Positions 1 through 7,884 of a DNA stretch of 64,000 nt are shown here, in pieces. Origin of the DNA: Bacteroidota bacterium. GTDB lineage: Bacteria > Bacteroidota > Bacteroidia > JABEUT01. The position numbers were made by a program, and so were the translations under genes. The DNA is taken from positions 1 to 64,000 of the forward strand of contig JABDCA010000011.1 of assembly GCA_013288345.1 (NCBI GenBank). The letters are read 5' to 3'. Below the pieces are notes generated by a model, which worked only from the letters and a program-made list of their open reading frames with translations, had not been told where the DNA came from and did not search any database. Every line of letters begins with the position of its first letter. Position 1 is the first letter of the stretch.

Positions 1-448
1 GTCGGAATTAAATATGATTCAATTGCTCCATGAAATCTGCGTATATTTTCTCTGCGTACTCTGCGGTGGAAGTATTTCAATACAGAAAAAAAGTTCAGTA
101 CCGCCAAAAACCGCCAGTTTACTCATGGCATATTTAATATTTATGGAATTCGTGAGTGCTTCGCAATTCCGCCATATAGGGGGTATCAAAATGACAAAAA
201 TATTTATGAGTATTTGTTTTGAAAATCAAGCATTTAATGGTGTAACAGGGGGTATCAAGTGGGTACCCCCTAATTTTATTATGTTAATCAGGAGAATAGC
301 GCACGAAATTGCGGAGTGTGTGCCAAAGTGTGCCATTTCCTTTGCGGGCTTTGCGCGAAAGCAATTGGAATTCACTTCGACAAGCTCAGTGTGACTATAA
401 ATTAGTGGAATTCGTGTCAAAAACAAAAAAAATGACCACTTTTGTAAG
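1..448. other. Gene-free stretch with dispersed repeat fragments
   Basis: I see no convincing gene here. The ORF-track frames on both strands have no recognisable domain and run through repeat material. The stretch holds two copies of GGGGTATCAA (around 179 and 247), two copies of TGGAATTCGTG (around 143 and 411), two CTTTGCG units near 340-355, and one REP half-site at 376-395. It reads as a decayed repeat-rich spacer. A weak -7-like CACTTTTG at 437-444 lies four bases before the ATG of the peptidase gene. Confidence 0.6.
376..395 (+). repeat. REP-like half-site
   Basis: The sequence TTCGACAAGCTCAGTGTGAC is identical to the right arm of the inverted repeat at 1818-1874, and its first 13 bases match the left arm of the one at 3627-3671. 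Only one arm is present here. It appears to be a solitary copy of a dispersed palindromic element. Confidence 0.75.
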
Positions 449-1771
449 ATGAGCAGAAGTAAATACTTTTTAGTTCTAATTGCTATTAGTAGCTGCATTA
501 TTGCCAATGCACAATCCAAGGTTGTACCATCAGAAAAGAACTATGCACGCAAAGTGGTCGATACCCTTGCTTCGCCCTATATGGCTGGCAGGGGCTATGA
601 ATTTGAGGGAGATAAAAAAGCGGCTACCTATATAAGCAACCAGATGAGCAGCTTCGGGCTGTTACACTTTGGCACCGATTATATGCAGCACCTGGGCTTT
701 GATGTAAATACATTTGATAAAATAGATGTGAGTGTGGTAATAGCTGATGCCGGAATGAAAATTACCATGAAGCAAATGCCCGGGGCAGACTATATTGTAA
801 TACCTAACAGTTGTTCGTTAAAAGGGACTTTTCCGGTTGTGAAACTGAATAATAAAATATACGCTGATAAGAATAAAATGGATGAGTTTTTAAAGGCCGA
901 CCACCGCAAGCAGTTTGTATTGGTGAATGATGCCGACCCAACTATAATGGAGCAAAAGGATTTGTATGCTTATGCCATAAAGAACCCTTTTAAAGCGAAG
1001 GGAGTAATTATGTTATGCAATAAACTTACCGAAGAAACATCGGATACCGTTGCCGATTATGTATTGATAAGCGCTTTGGCAAATACTAAATTCGATAGTG
1101 CTGCAGGCATTACTGTCGATATACAAAACAAGTTTGCAAAGAATTACATTTCGCAAAACCTGATTGGCTATATAAAAGGTAGAGTGCAGCCCGATTCATT
1201 TATTGTGTTCTCTGCTCACTACGACCATTTAGGCAAAATGGGCGATATCTATTTCCCCGGCGCAAACGATAATGCAAGTGGAACAGCCATGCTACTGAGC
1301 CTAGCTAAATATTACTCTGCACATAAGGAAAACCTGCGGTACTCTATTGCCTTTATTGCTTTTACCGGCGAAGAGATGGGCCTTTTTGGTTCACACTATT
1401 ATGTGGAGCATCCCTTATTTCCACTCAGCAATATTCGTTTCGAAGTGAACATGGATATTATGGGTACGGGCGAAGAAGGTATTACAGTGGTTAATGCCAC
1501 TACCTACGACGGCGCTTTTCACGACCTGTTGAAAATAAACGATAGCCTTCATTATCTGAAACTGATAAAACCGCGTGGGGCCACATCAAATAGTGACCAC
1601 TACTTTTTTTATGCCCACCATGTGCCCGACTTCTTTATTTATACCATGGGTGGTATAAAGGCATATCACGATATATACGACCGCAGGGAAACATTGCCAT
1701 TAACTGAGTTTGATAATGTTTTTAACCTGTTGCTTCACTTTACAGACGACATTTGTAACCGGAAATTTTAA
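449..1771 (+). CDS. M28-family zinc aminopeptidase, exported
   Basis: This is a secreted metallopeptidase of the M28 (aminopeptidase Y/S-like) family, 440 residues, expected to remove N-terminal residues from peptides in the periplasm or outside the cell. Residues 1-22 form a signal peptide ending in ANAQ. The two-zinc site is visible: SAHYDHLG gives the first His/Asp, GANDNASG the bridging Asp, FTGEEMGLFGS the catalytic Glu-Glu pair, and EVNMDIMG and SNSDHYFF the remaining ligand regions. The region before the peptidase domain is long, as in family members with an apical or PA-type insertion. The ATG is preceded by a weak -7-like element ending four bases upstream. The physiological substrate cannot be inferred. 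The gene stands alone, flanked by repeat-rich spacers. Confidence 0.85.
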   Translation: MSRSKYFLVLIAISSCIIANAQSKVVPSEKNYARKVVDTLASPYMAGRGYEFEGDKKAATYISNQMSSFGLLHFGTDYMQHLGFDVNTFDKIDVSVVIADAGMKITMKQMPGADYIVIPNSCSLKGTFPVVKLNNKIYADKNKMDEFLKADHRKQFVLVNDADPTIMEQKDLYAYAIKNPFKAKGVIMLCNKLTEETSDTVADYVLISALANTKFDSAAGITVDIQNKFAKNYISQNLIGYIKGRVQPDSFIVFSAHYDHLGKMGDIYFPGANDNASGTAMLLSLAKYYSAHKENLRYSIAFIAFTGEEMGLFGSHYYVEHPLFPLSNIRFEVNMDIMGTGEEGITVVNATTYDGAFHDLLKINDSLHYLKLIKPRGATSNSDHYFFYAHHVPDFFIYTMGGIKAYHDIYDRRETLPLTEFDNVFNLLLHFTDDICNRKF

Positions 1772-1817
1772 TTATGAATACACCCCAAACCCCTAAAGGG
1801 GCTTTAAATAAATTGAT

Positions 1818-1874
1818 GTCATGTTGAGCCTGTCGAAACATATTCAATTGACACTTCGACAAGCTCAGTGTGAC
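1818..1874. repeat. REP-like imperfect inverted repeat
   Basis: The left arm GTCATGTTGAGCCTGTCGAA (1818-1837) is an imperfect reverse complement of the right arm TTCGACAAGCTCAGTGTGAC (1855-1874). The 17-base centre could form the loop of a stem-loop in RNA or single-stranded DNA. Related copies lie at 376-395 and 3627-3671. Confidence 0.8.
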
Positions 1875-1930
1875 GAGCGCCACTTCAAAGCACCTCAAAA
1901 ACTCAAATGATTAGTGAAATGAATTTTATT

Positions 1931-1961
1931 TGGACATTCGATATTCCTTGTTCGATATTCG
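1931..1961. repeat. GATATTC-type dispersed repeat
   Basis: The block ATTCGATATTCCTTGTT followed by GATATT recurs in reverse complement at 23641-23679. The repeat lies in a spacer just before rsmI. Function is unknown. Confidence 0.6.
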
Positions 1962-1997
1962 TTATTTGTAATACTTTTATCTTGATTTCGCAATAAT

Positions 1998-2672
1998 ATG
2001 GCTAAATTATACCTGGTACCAACACCAATAGGCAACCTTGAAGATATTACCCTCAGGGCCATTCGGATATTAAAAGAAGTACGCTTGATATTAGCGGAGG
2101 ATTCCCGTAAAACATCCATCTTGCTAAACAAGTACGATATAAAAGTACCGGCCATACCTTACCACCAGCACAACGAACACCATCTTACTCCGCAAATAGT
2201 AGACCGCATAGCCAATGGCGAAGATATTGCCATTGTTACTGATGCCGGTACACCGGGAATATCAGATCCGGGTTTTTTTCTGGCCCGTGCATGTATTGCA
2301 GCAGGCGTTCAGGTAGAGTGCCTTCCGGGGGCAACTGCTTTTGTCCCTGCCTTGGTAAATTCGGGCATACCTTGTAATAGCTTTTGTTTTGAAGGATTTT
2401 TGCCACCAAAAAAAGGCAGGGCATCGAAACTGGAAGAATTGAAAAGCGAAACGCGTACCATGATATTTTATGAATCTCCTTTCCGCATGTGGAAGACGTT
2501 GGAGAAGTTTTGCGAGGTGTTTGGCCCCGACAGAAAGGTATCAGTGTCAAGAGAACTTACCAAAATACACGAGGAAAATGCAAGGGGAACACTTGCTGAA
2601 GTAACTGAATTTTTTAAACATAAAACTATAAAAGGAGAGATAGTGATAGTGGTTGCAGGCAAAGAGGATTAA
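1998..2672 (+). CDS. rsmI: 16S rRNA (cytidine-1402-2'-O)-methyltransferase
   Basis: RsmI uses S-adenosylmethionine to 2'-O-methylate C1402 in the decoding centre of 16S rRNA. The 224-residue product starts with the family signature LYLVPTPIGNLEDITLRA, followed by AEDSRKTSILLNKY and the SAM-site motif IVTDAGTPGISDPG. Further family blocks are LPGATAFVPALVNSG and FEGFLPPKKGR. It is shorter than proteobacterial RsmI (about 280 residues) and lacks the extra C-terminal domain, which I believe is usual in Bacteroidota. It ends in the conserved GEIVIVVAGKE. The gene is monocistronic, with repeat-rich DNA upstream. Confidence 0.93.
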   Translation: MAKLYLVPTPIGNLEDITLRAIRILKEVRLILAEDSRKTSILLNKYDIKVPAIPYHQHNEHHLTPQIVDRIANGEDIAIVTDAGTPGISDPGFFLARACIAAGVQVECLPGATAFVPALVNSGIPCNSFCFEGFLPPKKGRASKLEELKSETRTMIFYESPFRMWKTLEKFCEVFGPDRKVSVSRELTKIHEENARGTLAEVTEFFKHKTIKGEIVIVVAGKED

Positions 2673-2756
2673 CAATTTTTAACCGTTCAGATTTATACCG
2701 CTGTCTTAAACTTTTGCATATTTGTATCCATTACATTAACCTTAAAATCAATTGTT

Positions 2757-3614
2757 ATGAACATAAAAACAACATTCCTTTCCGTTACATTAATTGCAGC
2801 ATCATTGGTTACAACCCAGGCTATTGCTCAAACCGATACCAATAAAGTAGATGCCCAGGGCAAAAAGCAAGGTATTTGGGTTGAGAACCTTGGTCCGACA
2901 AAATGGCAAGGTTATTATGTAGATGGCCAGAAGCAAGGCGTTTGGATCAGCCACCACTACAATGGTATTATGGATGAACTTACCGTATACAAGGATAATA
3001 AGAGGAATGGCATGGACGTGATGGTTGATGTGAACGGTTATTTTAAAAGTGAAAAATCATACAAGAACGATACCATTGACGGTATGGCAACTGAATATTC
3101 GCCGGGTGGAAAAGTATCATCGCAGATAATGTATAAAGTAGGCCAGTACAATGGTGTTCGTAAAGTATATTACAACGGCGGCGGAATTGAAGAAGATGGA
3201 ATATACAAGAATGGTGTAAGAGATGGTGTTACCCAATGGTATTACCAGGATGCCAAGCCTGCAACCAAATATATTTATGTGAATGGTGTGCTTACCGGCC
3301 CTTTTGATAGCTATTTCGAGAATGGCAATATATTAAGCAAGGGAAGTTTTAAGAACAGCAACTACGATGGTGAGTACACTGAGTTTTATGATAATGGAAA
3401 TGCAAAAGCAATAGGTAATTATAAAGATGGCAAGAAAGTAGGGGAGTGGAAAGAATATAACGATGACGGATCGGAATTGACCATTACCAAGTACGATAAA
3501 GAAGGCAAGCAAGTAGGCGAACCTAAGAAAGAAAAGATAAAGGTTATTGAAAAACCTAAGGACAGCCAAGGTACGCCAATGGGTACCGAAACCAAGACAG
3601 AGGATAAGAAATAA
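2757..3614 (+). CDS. Exported MORN-repeat (YwqK-like) protein
   Basis: A 285-residue exported protein built of tandem MORN-2-type repeats, the fold usually annotated 'toxin-antitoxin system YwqK family antitoxin' in Bacteroidota. Residues 1-25 are a signal peptide ending in AIAQ. From about residue 35 to 245 there are about nine units of the form G.W..Y...G....G.Y..G, for example GEYTEFYDNGNAKAIGNYKDGKK. The C-terminal 35 residues are Lys/Glu-rich and probably disordered. MORN repeats of this type form beta-hairpin sheets with a likely binding or scaffold role. I see no toxin partner next to it, so the antitoxin label should not be taken literally. It converges with asd across a palindromic repeat. 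Confidence 0.75.
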   Translation: MNIKTTFLSVTLIAASLVTTQAIAQTDTNKVDAQGKKQGIWVENLGPTKWQGYYVDGQKQGVWISHHYNGIMDELTVYKDNKRNGMDVMVDVNGYFKSEKSYKNDTIDGMATEYSPGGKVSSQIMYKVGQYNGVRKVYYNGGGIEEDGIYKNGVRDGVTQWYYQDAKPATKYIYVNGVLTGPFDSYFENGNILSKGSFKNSNYDGEYTEFYDNGNAKAIGNYKDGKKVGEWKEYNDDGSELTITKYDKEGKQVGEPKKEKIKVIEKPKDSQGTPMGTETKTEDKK

Positions 3615-3626
3615 TAAGGAAGATGT

Positions 3627-3671
3627 TTCGACAAGCTCAACACGACTTATAGTCAGTCTGAGCTTGTCGAA
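3627..3671. repeat. Perfect REP-like palindrome between convergent genes
   Basis: TTCGACAAGCTCA (3627-3639) and its exact reverse complement TGAGCTTGTCGAA (3659-3671) flank a 19-base centre that contains a second inverted repeat, GACT-tat-AGTC. It sits between the convergent MORN gene and asd and could act as a two-way transcription barrier. Related copies are at 376 and 1818. Confidence 0.85.
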
Positions 3672-3704
3672 GACTTTCTATATTAATTCAACAAGTAATT
3701 AGTA

Positions 3705-4718
3705 TTACTTACTCAGTACAGCGTTTTCCTTTAAGAGCTTGTGAGCCACTAAGTATTCTGCTATCTGAACAGCATTAGTAGCGGCTCCTTTGCGGAGGTT
3801 GTCGGCTACAACCCACATGTTTAGTGTGTTTGCCTGCGATTCATCTCTGCGAATACGGCCCACAAATACTTCATCCTTGCCTTCAACGTCCTTAGGCATA
3901 GGGTATTCGTTGTTTTTTGGGTTGTCTATCAATATTATTCCTTCGCTCTTTGACAGTATTTTGTTCACTTCATCAATGGTAAAGTCCTTTGCAAACTCTA
4001 CATTCACCGCTTCCGAATGGCCGCCTGTAACAGGCACACGCACAGTGGTTGCAGTAACTTGTATGGTATCAGTGCCCATTATTTTCTTGGTTTCATTCAC
4101 CATCTTCATTTCTTCTTTGGTGTAACCATTATCTAAAAACACATCAATATGCGGTAATATGTTCATATCAATACTATGCGGATAAGCTTTGTCGCCTGCC
4201 TTGCCATCGCGTTCATTCATCAACTGTGCCACTCCCTTTTGCCCTGTACCCGATACCGATTGGTAAGTGGAAACCACGATGCGTTTTATATGGTACTTTA
4301 TATGCAGGGGGTTAAGCGCTACCACCATTTGTATGGTAGAGCAGTTAGGGTTGGCAATTATCTTATCGCTTGCTGTAAGCACATGGGCATTCACTTCGGG
4401 TACTACAAGCTTTTTGGTTTTGTCCATCCTCCACGCGGAAGAGTTATCAATCACTGTGGTTCCTGCTTCAGCAAACTTAGGCGCCCACTCTAATGATGTT
4501 GTGCCACCGGCAGAGAATAGTGCAATATCAGGCTTTAATGCAACAGCTTCGGCAGGTGTAATTACTTTATATGCTTTACCCTTAAAAACAACTTCCATAC
4601 CCTTCGACCTTTCTGATGCTACCGGGATAAACTCATCTACTTTAAAGTTGCGTTCTTCCAACACCTTTATTATGGTGCGGCCTACTAATCCTGTTGCGCC
4701 TACTACTGCTACTCTCAT
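3705..4718 (-). CDS. asd: Aspartate-semialdehyde dehydrogenase
   Basis: Asd reduces aspartyl-4-phosphate to aspartate semialdehyde with NADPH, the branch point to lysine/diaminopimelate, methionine and threonine. The 337-residue protein begins with the Rossmann motif VAVVGATGLVGRTIIKVLEER. The catalytic cysteine lies in NPNCSTIQMV, and RVPVTGGHSEAVNVEF provides the substrate-binding Arg and active-site His region. Length is normal. A TACTTTTG -7 element lies 21 bases upstream of the ATG. The gene is alone and convergent with the MORN-repeat gene. Confidence 0.95.
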   Translation of the reverse strand: MRVAVVGATGLVGRTIIKVLEERNFKVDEFIPVASERSKGMEVVFKGKAYKVITPAEAVALKPDIALFSAGGTTSLEWAPKFAEAGTTVIDNSSAWRMDKTKKLVVPEVNAHVLTASDKIIANPNCSTIQMVVALNPLHIKYHIKRIVVSTYQSVSGTGQKGVAQLMNERDGKAGDKAYPHSIDMNILPHIDVFLDNGYTKEEMKMVNETKKIMGTDTIQVTATTVRVPVTGGHSEAVNVEFAKDFTIDEVNKILSKSEGIILIDNPKNNEYPMPKDVEGKDEVFVGRIRRDESQANTLNMWVVADNLRKGAATNAVQIAEYLVAHKLLKENAVLSK

Positions 4719-4738
4719 GTTTTATTTGATTAACCCTG

Positions 4739-4746
4739 CAAAAGTA
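4739..4746 (-). promoter_or_regulatory. -7 promoter element for asd
   Basis: On the minus strand TACTTTTG matches the Bacteroidetes -7 consensus TAnnTTTG. It predicts a short leader of roughly 15 bases before the asd ATG. No convincing -33 TTTG at normal spacing was found. Confidence 0.5.
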
Positions 4747-4890
4747 TTACATAGTTACCAAAGCCCGCAGGAAATTATATAGATAAGATGCTAACATGAG
4801 GAAAAGAAAGGCGTAAGGATTCATTATTACATAAAACTGGGGTAATGATTTGATAATGTTATTGTGTTGGTTTTCAGGTATGTTATACCC

Positions 4891-4898
4891 TATTTTTG
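4891..4898 (+). promoter_or_regulatory. -7 promoter element for the sigma-like gene
   Basis: TATTTTTG matches TAnnTTTG exactly. A TTGG at about 4867-4870, 20 bases upstream, is a candidate -33 element. The start codon lies about 65 bases downstream. Confidence 0.5.
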
Positions 4899-4962
4899 TA
4901 AAACCTAAAACATTTAGATAAAAGGCACGTATAACAAATTTCAATGCTCAACCAGTTTTAAT

Positions 4963-5532
4963 ATGAGTACACGTGAACTTATAGAAGGTTGCCTCCATAA
5001 CGATACTACTGCACAACGTCATTTTTATGTGAACTATTCGCCACGCATAATGGGCATTTGTATGCGCTATGCTTCTGGTGTAAAGGATACCGAGTTAATG
5101 GCTGCATACGTATTTAAAAACCTATATAAAGAACTCGTAAAGTGTCCCAATGATATAGAGATGGATCAATGGATTGATGAAAGGGCTATATGGAATGCCA
5201 TAGCTTACCTGCATCAGGATAAGCAACGGTATTTCATTGCCAAGACCACCAGGTACATGGAGAATAAGAACAGTACCGGCGAACCGGTTGATGAGGCAGT
5301 GCTTAATACTGAAGAATCACGTAAGATATACTTAGCTGCATTGCATGCACTCACCCCTAGCTACCGTATACTTTACAACTTGACCTATGTAGATGGAATG
5401 ACCCCGGATAAGATCATAGAGAACCTTGAAATTGCGCGCGAAACATATAAAGCGGAACTTGAACAGGCAAGATTCCAGTTTAAACAACACCTAAATACTT
5501 ACCTGCATGAAAATGGATTACGCAAGCAATAA
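4963..5532 (+). CDS. Divergent ECF sigma-70-like protein
   Basis: The 189-residue product resembles Bacteroidetes ECF sigma factors in outline. The N-terminus LIEGCLHNDTTAQRHFYVNY and RIMGICMRYA match region 2, and LTPSYRILYNLTYVDGMTPDKIIENLEI matches region 4.2. It is clearly degenerate: the region 2.2 core-polymerase signature (usually D.EDILQEVF) reads DTELMAAYVFKNLY, and the region 4 helix-turn-helix lacks the usual serine/threonine-rich turn. It may be a weak or repurposed sigma factor. The next gene overlaps it by 26 bases and encodes a single-pass membrane protein, the arrangement typical of a sigma/anti-sigma pair. Confidence 0.65.
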   Translation: MSTRELIEGCLHNDTTAQRHFYVNYSPRIMGICMRYASGVKDTELMAAYVFKNLYKELVKCPNDIEMDQWIDERAIWNAIAYLHQDKQRYFIAKTTRYMENKNSTGEPVDEAVLNTEESRKIYLAALHALTPSYRILYNLTYVDGMTPDKIIENLEIARETYKAELEQARFQFKQHLNTYLHENGLRKQ

Positions 5533-6193
5533 TTGTGAAAAAAGAGCGCATGAACTTCTTGCTCCTTTGGCAGGAATTTGTCCTGATTCCGTTTGGGAAA
5601 GTGTATGTGTTGAACTGGAAACAAAAAGGGCAGAGGCGAATAGTAAATGGTTAAACAAGCTAAGCAGTTCACCCAAAATACCTTTAGTTGCTGCAGGGTC
5701 TTTAGCCCTTGTGATCATTAGTAGCTGGATGTTCCTTACACATAAAAGCGTGCAATCTAATAGTTCGATTGCGAGCAGTGTGCCTGTTAAGAGTACTGTA
5801 GCTCCGACTCCGAAACCTTCTGTAAATTCAAGTGCTTCAATAGTGCCGGCTGTTCCGGTTAAAAAAGATAGTGTACCTGTGGTAATCAGCCCGGTGCAAG
5901 CAACTATACCAATCAGTAATCAGCCATTGGTTAAAAATGATAGGCACCTTAAACAAAATGATTCGTTAAAGAATAGACCGGTGATACCGCAGACTTCAGG
6001 TGTTAAAGAAGATACAGGGCCTATGGTAATACATACAAGTGATGATGGTGTATCTCAGGTTACGACTGTTATGCCTACCAGCAAAGGAGTTGCAATAGAC
6101 CTTAATAAAAAGGATGCTGATGTAGGTACACAAAATATACTTAGCCAACCTTCTGCTGAAAGGGTTACCACTGTTGCAGATAGCGCCCAATAA
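5507..6193 (+). CDS. Single-pass membrane protein, possible anti-sigma partner
   Basis: No family is recognised. The 228-residue protein has a short N-terminal cytosolic part (about residues 1-62, with PDSVWESVCVELE), one transmembrane helix at about 63-80 (LVAAGSLALVIISSWMFL), and a long Pro/Ser/Val-rich periplasmic tail that looks disordered. Overlap with the sigma-like gene indicates translational coupling. The topology fits a membrane anti-sigma factor, but I see no zinc-binding or other anti-sigma motif. An in-frame ATG at 5513 is an alternative start. Confidence 0.55.
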   Translation: MKMDYASNNCEKRAHELLAPLAGICPDSVWESVCVELETKRAEANSKWLNKLSSSPKIPLVAAGSLALVIISSWMFLTHKSVQSNSSIASSVPVKSTVAPTPKPSVNSSASIVPAVPVKKDSVPVVISPVQATIPISNQPLVKNDRHLKQNDSLKNRPVIPQTSGVKEDTGPMVIHTSDDGVSQVTTVMPTSKGVAIDLNKKDADVGTQNILSQPSAERVTTVADSAQ

Positions 6194-6195
6194 TA

Positions 6196-6789
6196 CTAAA
6201 TACCAAAATCCAGGCCTGCTTCAATTACAGGGTTCGACAAGTAAGGGGCGAGAGGTGTGTTATTGAAATTCCAGGAACAGAGAAAGTAGTAACACGATTT
6301 ATCGGATAGTTGCCTTCTTATGCCTAGGCCTGCTAATGGGAAGCTAAGTGTTACGCGGGTAAGGTTGGTGAAAACACTATAAAAATCGGGTACATTCATT
6401 ACGTCATATTCACCATGTATAAACAGGTTTGACAACCTTCCCGGCAAAAAGTACGAGGCTGATATTCTTCCCCCGTAAGAAACGGAAGTAAAGTTATCTC
6501 CAGCCTGATCATATAAATTAAGGTATTGGTACATAGGGCCTATACCAAATACAAAGTTGTCGGTAGGATGATAGTTAAATAATGGAGATAAGCCAATAAA
6601 GGTACCACCTGTGAAAAACTGCAGGCCAAAGCCTCCGCCTATGGAAACTTTATCCCAGAAACTGCCTTGTATTGGGGCTTTGGAAATACCTTGTGTTGCT
6701 TGTGGTGGTGGTGCATCTTCCCTAACATATTGTGCTTGCATTGTAAGTGCAGCCAGTAATAAGCTTAAGGTAAATACTATACGTTTCAT
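6196..6789 (-). CDS. Outer-membrane beta-barrel-like protein
   Basis: A 197-residue exported protein with a signal peptide at residues 1-19 (ending MQAQ). The rest alternates short amphipathic strands, such as FVFGIGPMYQYLNLY and VSYGGRISASYFLP, and ends with an aromatic/hydrophobic strand GLDFGI, as expected of a small 8-10-strand outer-membrane barrel. No specific function can be assigned. Its ATG lies two bases after the ribD stop, so the two are probably co-transcribed. It converges closely with the membrane-protein gene at 5507-6193. Confidence 0.6.
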   Translation of the reverse strand: MKRIVFTLSLLLAALTMQAQYVREDAPPPQATQGISKAPIQGSFWDKVSIGGGFGLQFFTGGTFIGLSPLFNYHPTDNFVFGIGPMYQYLNLYDQAGDNFTSVSYGGRISASYFLPGRLSNLFIHGEYDVMNVPDFYSVFTNLTRVTLSFPLAGLGIRRQLSDKSCYYFLCSWNFNNTPLAPYLSNPVIEAGLDFGI

Positions 6790-6791
6790 GG

Positions 6792-7838
6792 CTACATGTG
6801 CCTGTTTCTATACAGTATTAACGTATCATCCCCTATTTTTATTTCACCCTTTGATGGAAAAGGGAAACTTGGGGCCGAAACGCCTTCGCCTAGTGCTTTT
6901 GCTGAGTAGAATACTTTTGCTTCGTCCCACAGGTCTTTCTCAATAAAAGACTTTAGCAGCTTCTCACCGCCTTCTATAATAACCGATTGTAAGTTTCTAT
7001 TATATAACTCGGTAAGCATGTTTTGTAAAAGCTTAGCATCAAAGGCTATGTGCAGATACTCTACACCGTTATTAGCAGGTGCAGGTTGTTCAGTAAAAAT
7101 AAGGGTAGGGGCATCTTTATTAAATACATGAGCATCAGAAGGTATCTTAAGGCTCTTGTCTAAAACTATCCTTGTAGGAGAACGGCCACTTACTTTACGC
7201 GCAGTCAAATTTGGGTTATCCATGATAATGGTATGTGTACCCACCATTATTGCTTGTTCCTGACTTCTCCAAAGGTGAACCATTATTTGGACTTCGTCCT
7301 GTGTTATTTTAGCAGGAGCTTCTTCTTTAGTACGTTTTCTGTCGATAAAACCATCACTGCTTTGTGCCCATTTCAATATAATAAATGGCCTTTTACGTTC
7401 ATGAAAAGTAAAGAAGCGTTTGTTTACTTCCATGCAATCTCTCTCTAAAGGACCAACCTCCACTGAAATGCCTGCTTCTTTAAGTTTTTCAATGCCTTTG
7501 CCTTTTACCAATGGGTTAGGGTCAGAGCAACCTATAACGACGTTCTTTATTCCGCTTGCAATAATAGCATCAGTACAAGGTGGTGTTTTGCCATGATGTG
7601 CACATGGTTCAAGGTTTACATATAAGGTACCTGTACTTAAAGCAGCTTTGTTTTCTACAGAGTTTATAGCGTTTACTTCAGCATGAGCTCCCCCAAAAGT
7701 GTCATGATGGCCTTCACCTAAAATGCCGTTATCGCCTACAATAACACAGCCCACCATTGGGTTTGGTGCTACTTTACCGAGGCCCCTAACCGCTAGTTCT
7801 AAACAGCGGTGCATGTATTTGTCATGCTGATTCATCAT
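6792..7838 (-). CDS. ribD: Bifunctional riboflavin biosynthesis deaminase/reductase
   Basis: RibD performs two steps of riboflavin synthesis: deamination of diaminohydroxyphosphoribosylaminopyrimidine and NADPH reduction of the ribosyl group. The 348-residue protein has the deaminase domain at about 1-145, with zinc ligands in HAEVNAI and EPCAHHGKTPPC. The reductase domain follows from about 150 (FIILKWAQSSDGFI, VGTHTIIMDNPNLTAR, IIEGGEKLLKSF). Two in-frame ATGs (7838 and 7835) make the exact start ambiguous. It is followed two bases later by a beta-barrel gene and diverges from prmC. Another riboflavin/FAD gene, ribF, is at 38.6 kb. Confidence 0.94.
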   Translation of the reverse strand: MMNQHDKYMHRCLELAVRGLGKVAPNPMVGCVIVGDNGILGEGHHDTFGGAHAEVNAINSVENKAALSTGTLYVNLEPCAHHGKTPPCTDAIIASGIKNVVIGCSDPNPLVKGKGIEKLKEAGISVEVGPLERDCMEVNKRFFTFHERKRPFIILKWAQSSDGFIDRKRTKEEAPAKITQDEVQIMVHLWRSQEQAIMVGTHTIIMDNPNLTARKVSGRSPTRIVLDKSLKIPSDAHVFNKDAPTLIFTEQPAPANNGVEYLHIAFDAKLLQNMLTELYNRNLQSVIIEGGEKLLKSFIEKDLWDEAKVFYSAKALGEGVSAPSFPFPSKGEIKIGDDTLILYRNRHM

Positions 7839-7884
7839 GATTGTTTATTTTCGTTAAATAAAAACCTGTTATTTATTATTGGGG

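Larger units (their letters stand above)
1772..1997. other. Spacer carrying three dispersed-repeat types
   Basis: No gene is evident. In order it holds ACCCCTAAAGGGGCTTT (1789-1805, possibly a weak terminator for the peptidase gene), the REP-like inverted repeat at 1818-1874, and a GATATTC-type repeat at 1931-1961. Confidence 0.6.

Noticed and set aside
14-394. 126-residue ORF at the window start
   Set aside because: It runs through repeat fragments, has no recognisable domain, and its opposite-strand frame is also open; it looks like chance in low-constraint DNA.
1895-2155. 86-residue minus-strand ORF overlapping rsmI
   Set aside because: It is antisense to the conserved rsmI N-terminus and to a dispersed repeat; no domain is seen.
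2757-3614. Toxin-antitoxin system based on the YwqK-type label
   Set aside because: The protein is exported, made of MORN-like repeats, and has no adjacent toxin gene; the label is a database name, not a function seen here.
4747-4944. 65-residue minus-strand ORF in the asd/sigma-like spacer
   Set aside because: It overlaps the promoters of both flanking genes and has no signal peptide or family features.
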